Shown here piece by piece: positions 19,844 through 29,067 of a stretch of DNA of 64,000 bases. Location of the stretch: assembly GCA_016935355.1 (NCBI GenBank), contig JAFGRC010000024.1, forward strand, positions 33,050 through 97,049. The letters are read 5' to 3'. Source of the DNA: Bacteroidales bacterium (GTDB lineage Bacteria; Bacteroidota; Bacteroidia; Bacteroidales; UBA10428). The notes beneath the pieces were generated by a model. That model ran no database searches and had not been told where the DNA came from. It saw only the letters and a program-made list of their open reading frames with translations. The first letter of the stretch is position 1. Each line of letters starts with the position of its first letter. The position numbers and the translations under genes are program-made.

Positions 19844-22057
19844 ATGGATCGTATCAGGAAATTTGGCACGGCACCTGTTTTCTTTACAGCGATATCAACC
19901 ATACTGGGGGCCATACTATTCCTAAGGTTCGGATATGCCGTCGGTACCCTGGGTTTCTGGGGTGTTGTTCTGATCATCATGCTCGGTCATGCAATAACCA
20001 TCCCCACTGCCCTTGCCATTTCCGAGATAGCCACCAATAAAAGGGTTGAAGGCGGAGGCGAGTACTTTATCATTTCAAGGTCATTCGGATTGAACATCGG
20101 GGCTACCATCGGTATCGCGCTTTTCCTTTCTCAGGCCATCAGCGTGGCTTTTTACGTTATCGCATTTACCGAAACCTTCGAGTTCTTCTTCAATTTCATG
20201 AAGGACAAGGCTGGTATAAACCTTCCCAGACAGATCATCAGCATACCTGTAATGCTGCTGCTTGCCATGATGATCTTAAAAAAAGGTGCAAACCTGGGTG
20301 TTAAAACACTTTATCTGGTTGTTGCCGTATTGTTCATTTCTCTTTTTTTATTCTTTATCGGAAAAACTGCGCACGCCGACCAGTCTTCCTTTAACCTGGC
20401 AAACGCCCAGTTCCGCAATACTTTCGATTTTTTTAAGGTTTTTGCCATTGTCTTTCCGGCATTTACAGGAATGACGGCGGGAGTGGGACTTTCAGGTGAC
20501 CTTAAAAATCCGTCCAGATCCATTCCGCTCGGCACGACACTTGCGACAATTTCCGGAATGATCATTTACTTCTTTGTGATCTACAAACTTGCCCTGTCTG
20601 CCAGTCCGGATGACCTTGTGAACAAACAACTGATCATGAGTGAAATTGCAGTTGCCGGGATGGTGGTGATACCCCTTGGACTTGCAGCTTCAACAATATC
20701 TTCGGCACTCGGTTCCGTGATGGTGGCACCCCGCACGCTTCAGGCACTTGCATACGATCATTCCTTTCCGATACCCATCGTGAACCGCTGGCTTGCGCGC
20801 TCCAGAAAAACTGATCAGGAGCCCGTCAATGCCTCTTTTGTCACGTGTTGCATTGCATTGTTGTTTGTCGCTCTGGGAAATGTTAATGCTGTCGCCCAGA
20901 TCATCTCCATGTTCTTCATGGTCACTTATGGTTCATTATGTCTGATCTCATTCCTGAATCATTTCGGTTCTTCACCTGCATATCGGCCTTCATTCAAATC
21001 AAAATGGTACCTTTCGCTTACCGGATTTATCGTTTCCGTCTGGATCATGTTTAAGATCAATACCGTTTATGCTGTAGTTGCATTTTCCTTAATGACTGCA
21101 CTATACATTTTTATAAATACTTATCATTCAAAAAGGAAAGGACTGGTTTCCATTTTTGCAAACACCATCTTCCAGATCAACCGCAACCTTCAGGTTTACC
21201 TGCAGAAAAGAGGCAGCCACAAGACCTATACTGAATGGCGCCCGAGTGCCATCTGTATTTCCAGGTGCTCATTCGAACGCAACAATGCGCTGAAACTCCT
21301 CAGCTGGATTTCGTACCGGTATGGATTCGGGACCTACCTTCACCGCATTGAGGGCTATTATTCAAAAAGCACATACCAGCGGGCCCGTGAGGAGCTGCAA
21401 AAATTACTGAAAAATATTAACACTGACAGCTATGTGTACATCGACACCATCATATCACCTTCTTACACAACCGCCGTTGCCCAGGCTATTCAGATACCGG
21501 GCATTGCCGGAATGGAAAACAACATGGTTATTTTTGAATTCGATAAGGAAAAACCGGATGAACTGCCTGCCATTATTGATAATTTCAATCTGGTTAATGC
21601 CGGTAATTTTGACGTGTGTATTCTTGCAGCAAGCCACAAACCCAAGTATTATAAGAACGGTATCCACATATGGATCAAATCGACCGATTCGGAAAATGCC
21701 AATCTCATGATCCTGCTGAGCTTTATCATTCTGGGGCATCCCGACTGGCATCAGGGGAACATCAGAATCTTTGATATTTGTAAGCAGAAAAATTATAATG
21801 AGACCAGTGACCTTATGGATGATCTGATCGAAAGCGGCCGGCTTCCCATTACCTCAAAGAATGTTGAGATCATCGTCCAGAAAGACGATGTATCCTCCAA
21901 AAAGCTGGTCAATACCTATTCCGCCGAAGCCGGATTAACCATCATCGGTTTCCGGGAGGAAACCCTGAACCACGAGGGAGAGAAGCTGTTCACCGGATAT
22001 GATGATCTGGGAGATCTTCTCTTTGTCAATTCCTGCACACAAAAGATCATAGATTGA
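19844..22057 (+). CDS. APC-superfamily transporter resembling cation-chloride cotransporters (SLC12-like), with long cytosolic C-terminus
   Basis: APVFFTAISTILGAILFLRFGYAVGTLGFWGVVLIIMLGH...VEGGGEYFIISRSFG; C-terminal NMVIFEFDKEKPDELPAIIDN...GIHIWI. Confidence 0.8.
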   Translation: MDRIRKFGTAPVFFTAISTILGAILFLRFGYAVGTLGFWGVVLIIMLGHAITIPTALAISEIATNKRVEGGGEYFIISRSFGLNIGATIGIALFLSQAISVAFYVIAFTETFEFFFNFMKDKAGINLPRQIISIPVMLLLAMMILKKGANLGVKTLYLVVAVLFISLFLFFIGKTAHADQSSFNLANAQFRNTFDFFKVFAIVFPAFTGMTAGVGLSGDLKNPSRSIPLGTTLATISGMIIYFFVIYKLALSASPDDLVNKQLIMSEIAVAGMVVIPLGLAASTISSALGSVMVAPRTLQALAYDHSFPIPIVNRWLARSRKTDQEPVNASFVTCCIALLFVALGNVNAVAQIISMFFMVTYGSLCLISFLNHFGSSPAYRPSFKSKWYLSLTGFIVSVWIMFKINTVYAVVAFSLMTALYIFINTYHSKRKGLVSIFANTIFQINRNLQVYLQKRGSHKTYTEWRPSAICISRCSFERNNALKLLSWISYRYGFGTYLHRIEGYYSKSTYQRAREELQKLLKNINTDSYVYIDTIISPSYTTAVAQAIQIPGIAGMENNMVIFEFDKEKPDELPAIIDNFNLVNAGNFDVCILAASHKPKYYKNGIHIWIKSTDSENANLMILLSFIILGHPDWHQGNIRIFDICKQKNYNETSDLMDDLIESGRLPITSKNVEIIVQKDDVSSKKLVNTYSAEAGLTIIGFREETLNHEGEKLFTGYDDLGDLLFVNSCTQKIID

Positions 22058-22491
22058 AACGCAGATTAAACCGTTTTCTTTACCCTGCAACATTGGTGTT
22101 GTTTCTTACTGCAGGCTGCTTCCGGGATAAGGTCTATACCCGGACAAATGAAAGTCAGTCCGGGCGAAACAAAAACAATCAGGTTGCACAAAACACTGAA
22201 AATACCGCTCTTCAGGTTGTTGAAAACAAAAGTATCGAAAATACCGGAAGCCAGAACCCGGTAAACCCCGACAGAAAAGTGGAAGATTTTCTGAACAGCA
22301 GAATCAGAAGCTGGCGTGACGCAAATGTGCCCTATGCCGATGGTAAATTGCTGCATGATATTATAGTTGATCACAACTATCAGCATGCTGTTGAAATCGG
22401 TACTTCAACGGGCCATTCTGCCATATGGATCGCATGGGCATTGAGTAAAACAGGGGGCAGACTGATCACCGGAATCTGGCTTCCGTTTTAG
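22054..22491 (+). pseudogene. 3'-truncated lipoprotein class I SAM methyltransferase (partial paralogue of 25941..26603)
   Basis: Shares VEDFLNS..RWRDxNVPxxDGxLLxDIIVxxNYxxAVEIGTSTGHSxIWIAWALSKTGGxLIT with the downstream gene, then ends abruptly in GIWLPF*. Confidence 0.75.
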
Positions 22492-23831
22492 TGGTAATAG
22501 CTTCCTCCGCCTCCTCCAAACCTCGGATTCACAATATTGTTGTAAATCGATCCGAATGTATAGCTGATGCCGACACCGCCATCATACCTGAAATTGGTTT
22601 CCAGCTCCTTCAACCTCAGGTAAATTTCCTGCTCCGACCGGCCACCTTTTGCAAGTTCGATCTGGTTGTGTATGAGCGCTACCCCTCCGTTAACATTCAG
22701 TGAAAGCCCCTTAAAGAGTCTTATTCTGATATAACCGTCAAGCTCAACGCTGTTCTTTCTAAAATCATGCAAATAATTTGATGCTCCCAGGGAAATATTG
22801 ACCGAACCCCATCTTTGCTCAACATCCAGGGAAATATCAAGCACCTGCTCAATCAGCTTTTCCTCCACCTGGTCATAAACCGTTGAGTCGACATAATTGT
22901 TGTATATAAATCCCAGGCTGTACCTGATCACCAGCTGTCTTTGATTGGACTGGGTATACGGGAAAATGTTGTATTCAATCGCCGGTTGCAGTCCTATTTT
23001 CAGATTCAGGTTGCTGTAAGTAGATGATGAAGTACGTGCAATCAAACCAACCGACCAGTGATCCGCTATACTTTTTACCGTCAGACTGTTAAAACTCCAG
23101 GATTTTCTTATCGCTTCGGTCCTGACTTCGACTGTATCCCCCGTTTCCTCATCTTTTTTTTCACGGATGAATATATTCATATTGAAACTGTGGTTAAAAT
23201 TGTTCTGCAGTTTCCATTCGGGCGTTACCCTGTTTGCGGATATCCTGTTGCTCCAGGAATATTCCCGCTCACTTTTTTCCAGACTGAATTCGGGTTCCGT
23301 CTCGAGGTCAAAAACCCAGAAGTTCCATTTATCGGCAACCTGTTCATGTTCCTCCTGTGTCTCTCCTTCATACCTGATCGATACATTCCTGATGATCGGA
23401 GTTTTTGCCACATAGCGCATGAGTCCTGCTGCTATTGTATTGGTGAGTCCCGTGCGGGTAATGTCCTGGGTATCATCCGGACTGCTGCTATAGGTCAGTG
23501 TATCCTTTATGCCTTCAAAATTCTCCTGGCCTGAATAAAACAGTGTATATTCCGAACCTCCGCTTCCGGTCGATTGTCGCGTAACCTGCAAATAGACCTG
23601 AGCCTCACGGACATCCCTGACATAATTGATATAGGGCATTTCTTCCCGCATGTAATTCATGTCACACGACTGGCAATCCATGAATAAACGTATCGCATTT
23701 TTTCGTGTTGTATCCGCATCTGAAACGTCATCCTGCGCAGATACCAATGCAGTAAAAAACAGTGGTAATATCAGCCAGGCAATGATAACCTTCCCGGCAG
23801 CAATCGATAATTTTCTTTTGGTCATAACCAT
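22488..23831 (-). CDS. predicted outer-membrane beta-barrel protein
   Basis: Signal peptide, CQSCDMNYMREEMPYINYVRDVREAQVYLQV, alternating beta strands, Gly-rich end. Confidence 0.65.
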   Translation of the reverse strand: MVMTKRKLSIAAGKVIIAWLILPLFFTALVSAQDDVSDADTTRKNAIRLFMDCQSCDMNYMREEMPYINYVRDVREAQVYLQVTRQSTGSGGSEYTLFYSGQENFEGIKDTLTYSSSPDDTQDITRTGLTNTIAAGLMRYVAKTPIIRNVSIRYEGETQEEHEQVADKWNFWVFDLETEPEFSLEKSEREYSWSNRISANRVTPEWKLQNNFNHSFNMNIFIREKKDEETGDTVEVRTEAIRKSWSFNSLTVKSIADHWSVGLIARTSSSTYSNLNLKIGLQPAIEYNIFPYTQSNQRQLVIRYSLGFIYNNYVDSTVYDQVEEKLIEQVLDISLDVEQRWGSVNISLGASNYLHDFRKNSVELDGYIRIRLFKGLSLNVNGGVALIHNQIELAKGGRSEQEIYLRLKELETNFRYDGGVGISYTFGSIYNNIVNPRFGGGGGSYYH

Positions 23832-23907
23832 TTCATTTAAATTAGTATGGTGTTATGCCTGCTGTAAGAATGGCAGACACCAGAAAATGTTAATATTCCT
23901 GCCGTAA

Positions 23908-24002
23908 ATATTCATAAAATATTGAATATCATAAAAGAATTTGAACCAATTGACTCACTGGGCATACCAATAACCCTACGCCATTAATATTATGCATAAT
24001 AT
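23908..24002. promoter_or_regulatory. two inverted repeats in divergent intergenic region: ATATTCA-N8-TGAATAT (23908-23929) and ATATTATGCATAATAT (23987-24002)
   Basis: Perfect dyads read directly from sequence. Confidence 0.5.
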
Positions 24003-24092
24003 GGGTTTACATTATGAGAAACCGGGATTTGGTACATTTTTTTTCAAAATGATTTTTCAAATCAATACTTTTGACGGCATGATGACGAAAGA

Positions 24093-25094
24093 ATGAAAAA
24101 CAAAATTGCACTTCAAACGGTCTTCTGGATCATCGTATTGGCTATAAATATAGCGTTATGGTACCGCTTTGATGATTTCAGATCGGAATGGCTTGATGAA
24201 ACCGCCTATATCATTTGTTACGGTTTCGTATTTTATTTCAATGTTCTGTACCTTTTTCCAAAATACTACAGTACAAAAGGAGAAATTTATTTTCTTTTCA
24301 GTATACTGCTGATCCTGTTTTTTACCATAGCAGGACCAATACTCAACGGTCTGATTTACTACCTGCTGGGGCACCATCGTATTCGCTGGTTCAGAAGTAC
24401 TGAAGTTTTTACTCAGTCCCTCTGGTTAATATTGATCTATCTTGCAGGAACCGTTTATTCCATTCAGGAAATGCTTAACAAGCAAATCAAACGCAATCAG
24501 AAAATTACGGAAGAAAAACTGGAAACGGAATTGCAATTGCTTAAAAACCAGATAAATCCACACTTTCTCTTCAATGCATTGAACAACATCTATTCGCTTT
24601 CCTATACGAAATCGGACCGGGCCCCTGAAAGCATTCTGAAACTGTCCGACATGTTGCGTTATGTAATTGAGGACTGCAGCAAGGATCATGTAACCCTCAA
24701 CGAAGAAATTGCTTACATCATTAATCTCGTTGATTTTTACAAAATGAAGAGCCCTGAAAAAAGAAATATTAAGTTATCCTATAAAGTTGATCACCCCGGC
24801 CTATCCATTGCCCCGATGCTTTTTATCCCCTTTGTCGAGAACAGCTTTAAATACAGTAGGATAGAAGAAGATCCCTCAGGTTTTATTGACATAACACTCA
24901 ATGAAAACAATAACACGGTTATCTTTGCAATTCAGAATTCAATATTTTCAAAAAGAACTATTTTACAGGGTTCCGGACAGGGGATCTCCAATGTAAAACA
25001 AAGACTGGATATTATTTATCCACAGCAGCATTCGTTGACAATTGAGGGTGATGACAAAGCATATTATCTCGAATTGAAAATAGATCTGGTATGA
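24093..25094 (+). CDS. LytS/YehU-type sensor histidine kinase
   Basis: His_kinase motif LKNQINPHFLFNALNNIYSLSY and C-terminal GQGISNVKQRLDIIYP. Confidence 0.93.
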   Translation: MKNKIALQTVFWIIVLAINIALWYRFDDFRSEWLDETAYIICYGFVFYFNVLYLFPKYYSTKGEIYFLFSILLILFFTIAGPILNGLIYYLLGHHRIRWFRSTEVFTQSLWLILIYLAGTVYSIQEMLNKQIKRNQKITEEKLETELQLLKNQINPHFLFNALNNIYSLSYTKSDRAPESILKLSDMLRYVIEDCSKDHVTLNEEIAYIINLVDFYKMKSPEKRNIKLSYKVDHPGLSIAPMLFIPFVENSFKYSRIEEDPSGFIDITLNENNNTVIFAIQNSIFSKRTILQGSGQGISNVKQRLDIIYPQQHSLTIEGDDKAYYLELKIDLV

Positions 25095-25822
25095 AATTGA
25101 ATTGTGCTGTTATTGATGATGAATACCTGGCAAGGCAATATATTATAGACTATATAAAAAAGCTGCCTTTTTTAAATCTTGTTGGTGATTATAATTCACC
25201 TTTGCTTGTCATTGAAGAAATCAAGCATAACAAAATAGATATTCTTTTTCTTGACATCCAGATGCCGGATATAACAGGACTGGATTTTCTGAGATCGCTG
25301 AATCCCCAGCCCTATATAATCTTCACCACTGCGTACAAAGAATATGCTCTTGACGGGTATGAACACAATGTGGTTGATTACCTGCTTAAGCCATTTTCAT
25401 TCGACCGTTTTCTGAAGGCTGTAAATAAGGTTATCGATAAGATACAGCAAGAAACAAAGCAGCCGGCTGGTGATAATAATCATGACATAAATGAGAAACC
25501 CCGGATTGAGGATACTTACATGATCATCAGGGCAGACCGGAAACTCTATAAGATAAATTACGATGATCTGATATACATGGAAGGACAAAAAGCCTATGTT
25601 ACCTTTCATACAAAAGAAAGAAAAATTACCGCACTGATCACTTTAAGGGAACTTGAAGATACTTTGCCTGAAGATCTGTTTGTGAGAATACACAAATCAT
25701 TCATAGTGTCCGTTAAACATATCGATTCACTGGAAGGGAACCTGCTTGAGATCGACGGTAAGAAGCTTTCTGTCGGTACCAGCTACCGTGGTCGTGTTGA
25801 AAAACTGTTCAGAATAAAATGA
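25091..25822 (+). CDS. LytTR-family response regulator
   Basis: Receiver ILFLDIQMPDITGLDFL plus LytTR YMEGQKAYVTFHTKERK...FVRIHKSFIVSVKHID. Confidence 0.95.
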   Translation: MKLNCAVIDDEYLARQYIIDYIKKLPFLNLVGDYNSPLLVIEEIKHNKIDILFLDIQMPDITGLDFLRSLNPQPYIIFTTAYKEYALDGYEHNVVDYLLKPFSFDRFLKAVNKVIDKIQQETKQPAGDNNHDINEKPRIEDTYMIIRADRKLYKINYDDLIYMEGQKAYVTFHTKERKITALITLRELEDTLPEDLFVRIHKSFIVSVKHIDSLEGNLLEIDGKKLSVGTSYRGRVEKLFRIK

Positions 25823-25940
25823 ATTCCTCAGGTCAATACCTGTTAAAAGTTGTTAAATCTTTAAACCAAAAAGCAGATACTTATATTTATTTTGAATAAG
25901 AACATTAGATTTACCATAAAATACAAAAAACAACAGTAAA

Positions 25941-26603
25941 ATGAACCTTATTTCCAGTAAAAATATCAGCATCCTGATCATGCTGTTCTTTATTGCTGCC
26001 GGCTGTATGCAGGATAATGCCTATACACAGACCGGACAAAGACCTGCTGTAAATGAAATTGACAGGCAGGTGCAGGATTTTTTAAACAGTAATGCCTACC
26101 GCTGGCGTGATATGAATGTTCCGGCAACTGATGGACAGTTGCTGTACGACATCATTGTGGAAAATAATTATAAAAACGCCGTTGAAATCGGTACTTCAAC
26201 GGGCCATTCGGGAATATGGATCGCCTGGGCCCTGAGTAAGACCGGAGGCAAACTGATCACAATTGAGATCGATGAAAGACGGCACAAAGAAGCTCTTGCC
26301 AATTTCGAAAAAGCAGGCGTAGCCGATTATGTTGATGCCCGGCTCGCCGATGCCCATGAACTTGTGCCACAATTAAAGGGACCTGTGGACTTTGTTTTCA
26401 GTGATGCCGATAAAGACTGGTACATCAATTATTTCAAAGCTCTGGATCCAAAGCTTGTTGTCGGAGGATGTTTTACAACACACAACGTAAGCAGGAGAAG
26501 CAACTTCAATTTTTACAACTATGTCAGCAGTCTGTCCAACTATGAAACCACGCTGGACACCAGGGGTGGTGGTGTGGCAATAAGTTATAAAATAGCAGAT
26601 TAA
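25941..26603 (+). CDS. lipoprotein class I SAM-dependent O-methyltransferase
   Basis: Lipobox FFIAAGC; AVEIGTSTGHSGIWIAWAL, TIEIDERRHKEALANFEKAG, VDFVFSDADKDWYINYF. Confidence 0.85.
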   Translation: MNLISSKNISILIMLFFIAAGCMQDNAYTQTGQRPAVNEIDRQVQDFLNSNAYRWRDMNVPATDGQLLYDIIVENNYKNAVEIGTSTGHSGIWIAWALSKTGGKLITIEIDERRHKEALANFEKAGVADYVDARLADAHELVPQLKGPVDFVFSDADKDWYINYFKALDPKLVVGGCFTTHNVSRRSNFNFYNYVSSLSNYETTLDTRGGGVAISYKIAD

Positions 26604-26611
26604 AAGGACAG

Positions 26612-27967
26612 ATGGTTGACGGATCGGAAAATCATTTACCGCGTAAGATAGGTTTATTTTCAGCTTCCAACATCGTTATTGCCAACATGATCGGAGCCGG
26701 GATCTTCACAACTTCCGGACTGCTGATGAGTGGACTGAACAATCCGTGGTTACTGATCACACTGTGGGTGGTTGGCGGCGTTGTTGCCCTGTGCGGAGCC
26801 CTTTCCTATGCAGAACTCGGAGCCGCCATGCCTCATGCAGGTGGAGAATATGTCTTCCTTTCGCGGTTGTACCATCCTGCATTCGGTTTTCTGAGCGGAT
26901 GGGTCTCTTTTATCGTGGGGTTTTCCGCACCCATAGCCGCCTCAGCAATCGGATTCAGTGAGTATTTTTTCAGGGCGTTCCCCGGACTTATTGAAGTCGG
27001 TACCTCTGGTGTTTTCCTGTCCACCTACCTGAGCAAGATCCTTGCCATTTTCATTATACTGCTATTTACTTTCATTCATTTACGGGGACTTGAATTCGGT
27101 GCAAAAGTACAGAACTACCTTACGCTGTTAAAAGTCGGTCTTATTGTGGTATTGATTTTCCTGGGTTTGTCATTTGGAAATGGAAATTTCAGCCATTTTT
27201 CCATGGGTACCCCGGTCGCTTTTAATTTCAACGCACTCAAAACCATGGGACTGTCACTCATGTGGATCATGTTTGCATACAGCGGATGGAATGCCTCGAC
27301 TTATATCGGCTCCGAAATCACCAACCCGGTCAGGAACCTGCCTCGCTCACTGTTGTATGGGACCGGTATCGTAATGATCATGTATGTTCTGCTGAACATC
27401 ATTTTTGTATATGCAACACCCCCTGAAGAAATGAAAGATGTCATATCCATCGGGGGACTGACGGTCCGGAATCTGTTTGGAAGCTCAATGGAATTCACTT
27501 TCTCACTGCTCATAGCATTTGCATTGTTCTCATCCTTAAGTGCCTTTATTATAATTGGCCCCAGGGTTTATTATTCCATGGCACTGGACGGATATTTTTT
27601 TAAAGTTATGGCAAAAGTTCATCCGAGATTCAACGTGCCTTCAGCTTCCATCATGTTACAGGCAGGTATTGCGATCATCATGGTCCTCTCAGGAACATTC
27701 GACCAGATCCTTACCTATATGGGTTTTTCACTCGGACTATTTCCGATATTAGCTGTTGCAGGTGTGTTTAAACTGAGGGCATCGGGAAAGAGCAAGCTGA
27801 TGCTTCGTGGTTTCCCCTGGCACCTGGTTGTTTATCTGTTTTTTGGAATCATGATGCTCGTACTTTCATACCTTGAACGCCCCGTCGAGTCTTCCATAGC
27901 ACTGGCTACTGCAATCGTAGGGATACCTTTATTTTATTTCTTCAAAAAGAAAAACCACGGTAATTAA
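26612..27967 (+). CDS. APC-family amino acid permease
   Basis: IGLFSASNIVIANMIGAGIFTTSG...GALSYAELGAAMPHAGGEYVFLSRLYHPAFGFLSGW. Confidence 0.92.
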   Translation: MVDGSENHLPRKIGLFSASNIVIANMIGAGIFTTSGLLMSGLNNPWLLITLWVVGGVVALCGALSYAELGAAMPHAGGEYVFLSRLYHPAFGFLSGWVSFIVGFSAPIAASAIGFSEYFFRAFPGLIEVGTSGVFLSTYLSKILAIFIILLFTFIHLRGLEFGAKVQNYLTLLKVGLIVVLIFLGLSFGNGNFSHFSMGTPVAFNFNALKTMGLSLMWIMFAYSGWNASTYIGSEITNPVRNLPRSLLYGTGIVMIMYVLLNIIFVYATPPEEMKDVISIGGLTVRNLFGSSMEFTFSLLIAFALFSSLSAFIIIGPRVYYSMALDGYFFKVMAKVHPRFNVPSASIMLQAGIAIIMVLSGTFDQILTYMGFSLGLFPILAVAGVFKLRASGKSKLMLRGFPWHLVVYLFFGIMMLVLSYLERPVESSIALATAIVGIPLFYFFKKKNHGN

Positions 27968-27991
27968 TTACATTTCGTTATTTACAAGAAA

Positions 27992-28936
27992 ATGAACCAT
28001 GATCATATACTTGTAAAGATTTTGTTTATTATATTTACACAAATTACAACCGTGACAGGCAGTAAAATCAACCGGGTGATTCAGATTGGAAGTAAAGAAC
28101 TCGGTATTCTGGCAGTCATCAGTCTGGGTGTTTTTCTGTTCGTCCTTTTCTTTCAACCTTTCCCATTTGAATACAGGGATTTTAATGACAGTTTACTGTT
28201 TATTGCAGGACTGGGAGGTATTGTTTTTCTCATCCTCTGGATCACCAGGATCATATTCTCTTTCCCCTGGAATTCAAGGCAGGATCAAAATCCTGATGAC
28301 CTGATGCCATCCTATCTTCATGGATTCCTGATCCTGGTCCTCTGTTCGGTTGCTTTTTTATTCTATCTGCGTTATGTGGGAAAAATACCCGTTACTTTTT
28401 ATAATGCCTTTAAGGTGGTTTTAATTTGTTTTGTTCCTCCGCTGGTACTTAGGCTGTATTATACATACAAGCGTCTTGCGCTTCAAAGCAAAATCCTGGA
28501 ATATGAAAGAGAAAGCCTGCAAGGGCAAATTGAATCTTACAGGGAAAACAACCTGAACAAAAGAATTGAGTTCATTACCGATAACATCAGGGAAAACCTG
28601 ATGCTGCTGCCGAGAGATATCGTATGTATCAGATCAGCAGACAATTATGTGGAAATCATTCATAAGGAAGAAGAACTTTTTAAAAAGAAACTGATCAGAA
28701 ATACACTCAGAAATGTTGAACAAATGCTGAAACCCTGGTCGGTTTTTATCCGTTGTCACCGTACCTGCATTGTAAACATTCTTCATGTACAAAATCTCTA
28801 TAAAAAGTATAACAACCACCACATTAAGATCAAGGGATATGATGAAGAGATTCCTGTCTCGCGGCAGTACCTTTTCCGACTTAAAGAAGCCCTGGATAAG
28901 GGCCAGGGGCAGATAAAATTCGCCCCCGCCGACTGA
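27992..28936 (+). CDS. membrane-anchored LytTR-domain transcriptional regulator
   Basis: Several TM segments followed by DIVCIRSADNYVEIIHKEEE...FIRCHRTCIVNILHV LytTR domain. Confidence 0.85.
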   Translation: MNHDHILVKILFIIFTQITTVTGSKINRVIQIGSKELGILAVISLGVFLFVLFFQPFPFEYRDFNDSLLFIAGLGGIVFLILWITRIIFSFPWNSRQDQNPDDLMPSYLHGFLILVLCSVAFLFYLRYVGKIPVTFYNAFKVVLICFVPPLVLRLYYTYKRLALQSKILEYERESLQGQIESYRENNLNKRIEFITDNIRENLMLLPRDIVCIRSADNYVEIIHKEEELFKKKLIRNTLRNVEQMLKPWSVFIRCHRTCIVNILHVQNLYKKYNNHHIKIKGYDEEIPVSRQYLFRLKEALDKGQGQIKFAPAD

Positions 28937-29067
28937 AACTCGCCTCCCGTAATCGTTTTATGCCACTTATCAGCCGCTGCTGGTCCCTAAAATTTTCCCG
29001 GAACATGTTATGGATATAACTTTATCCCGGATTATGAATTCTTTATTTTATTAATTCTTTATTGATC

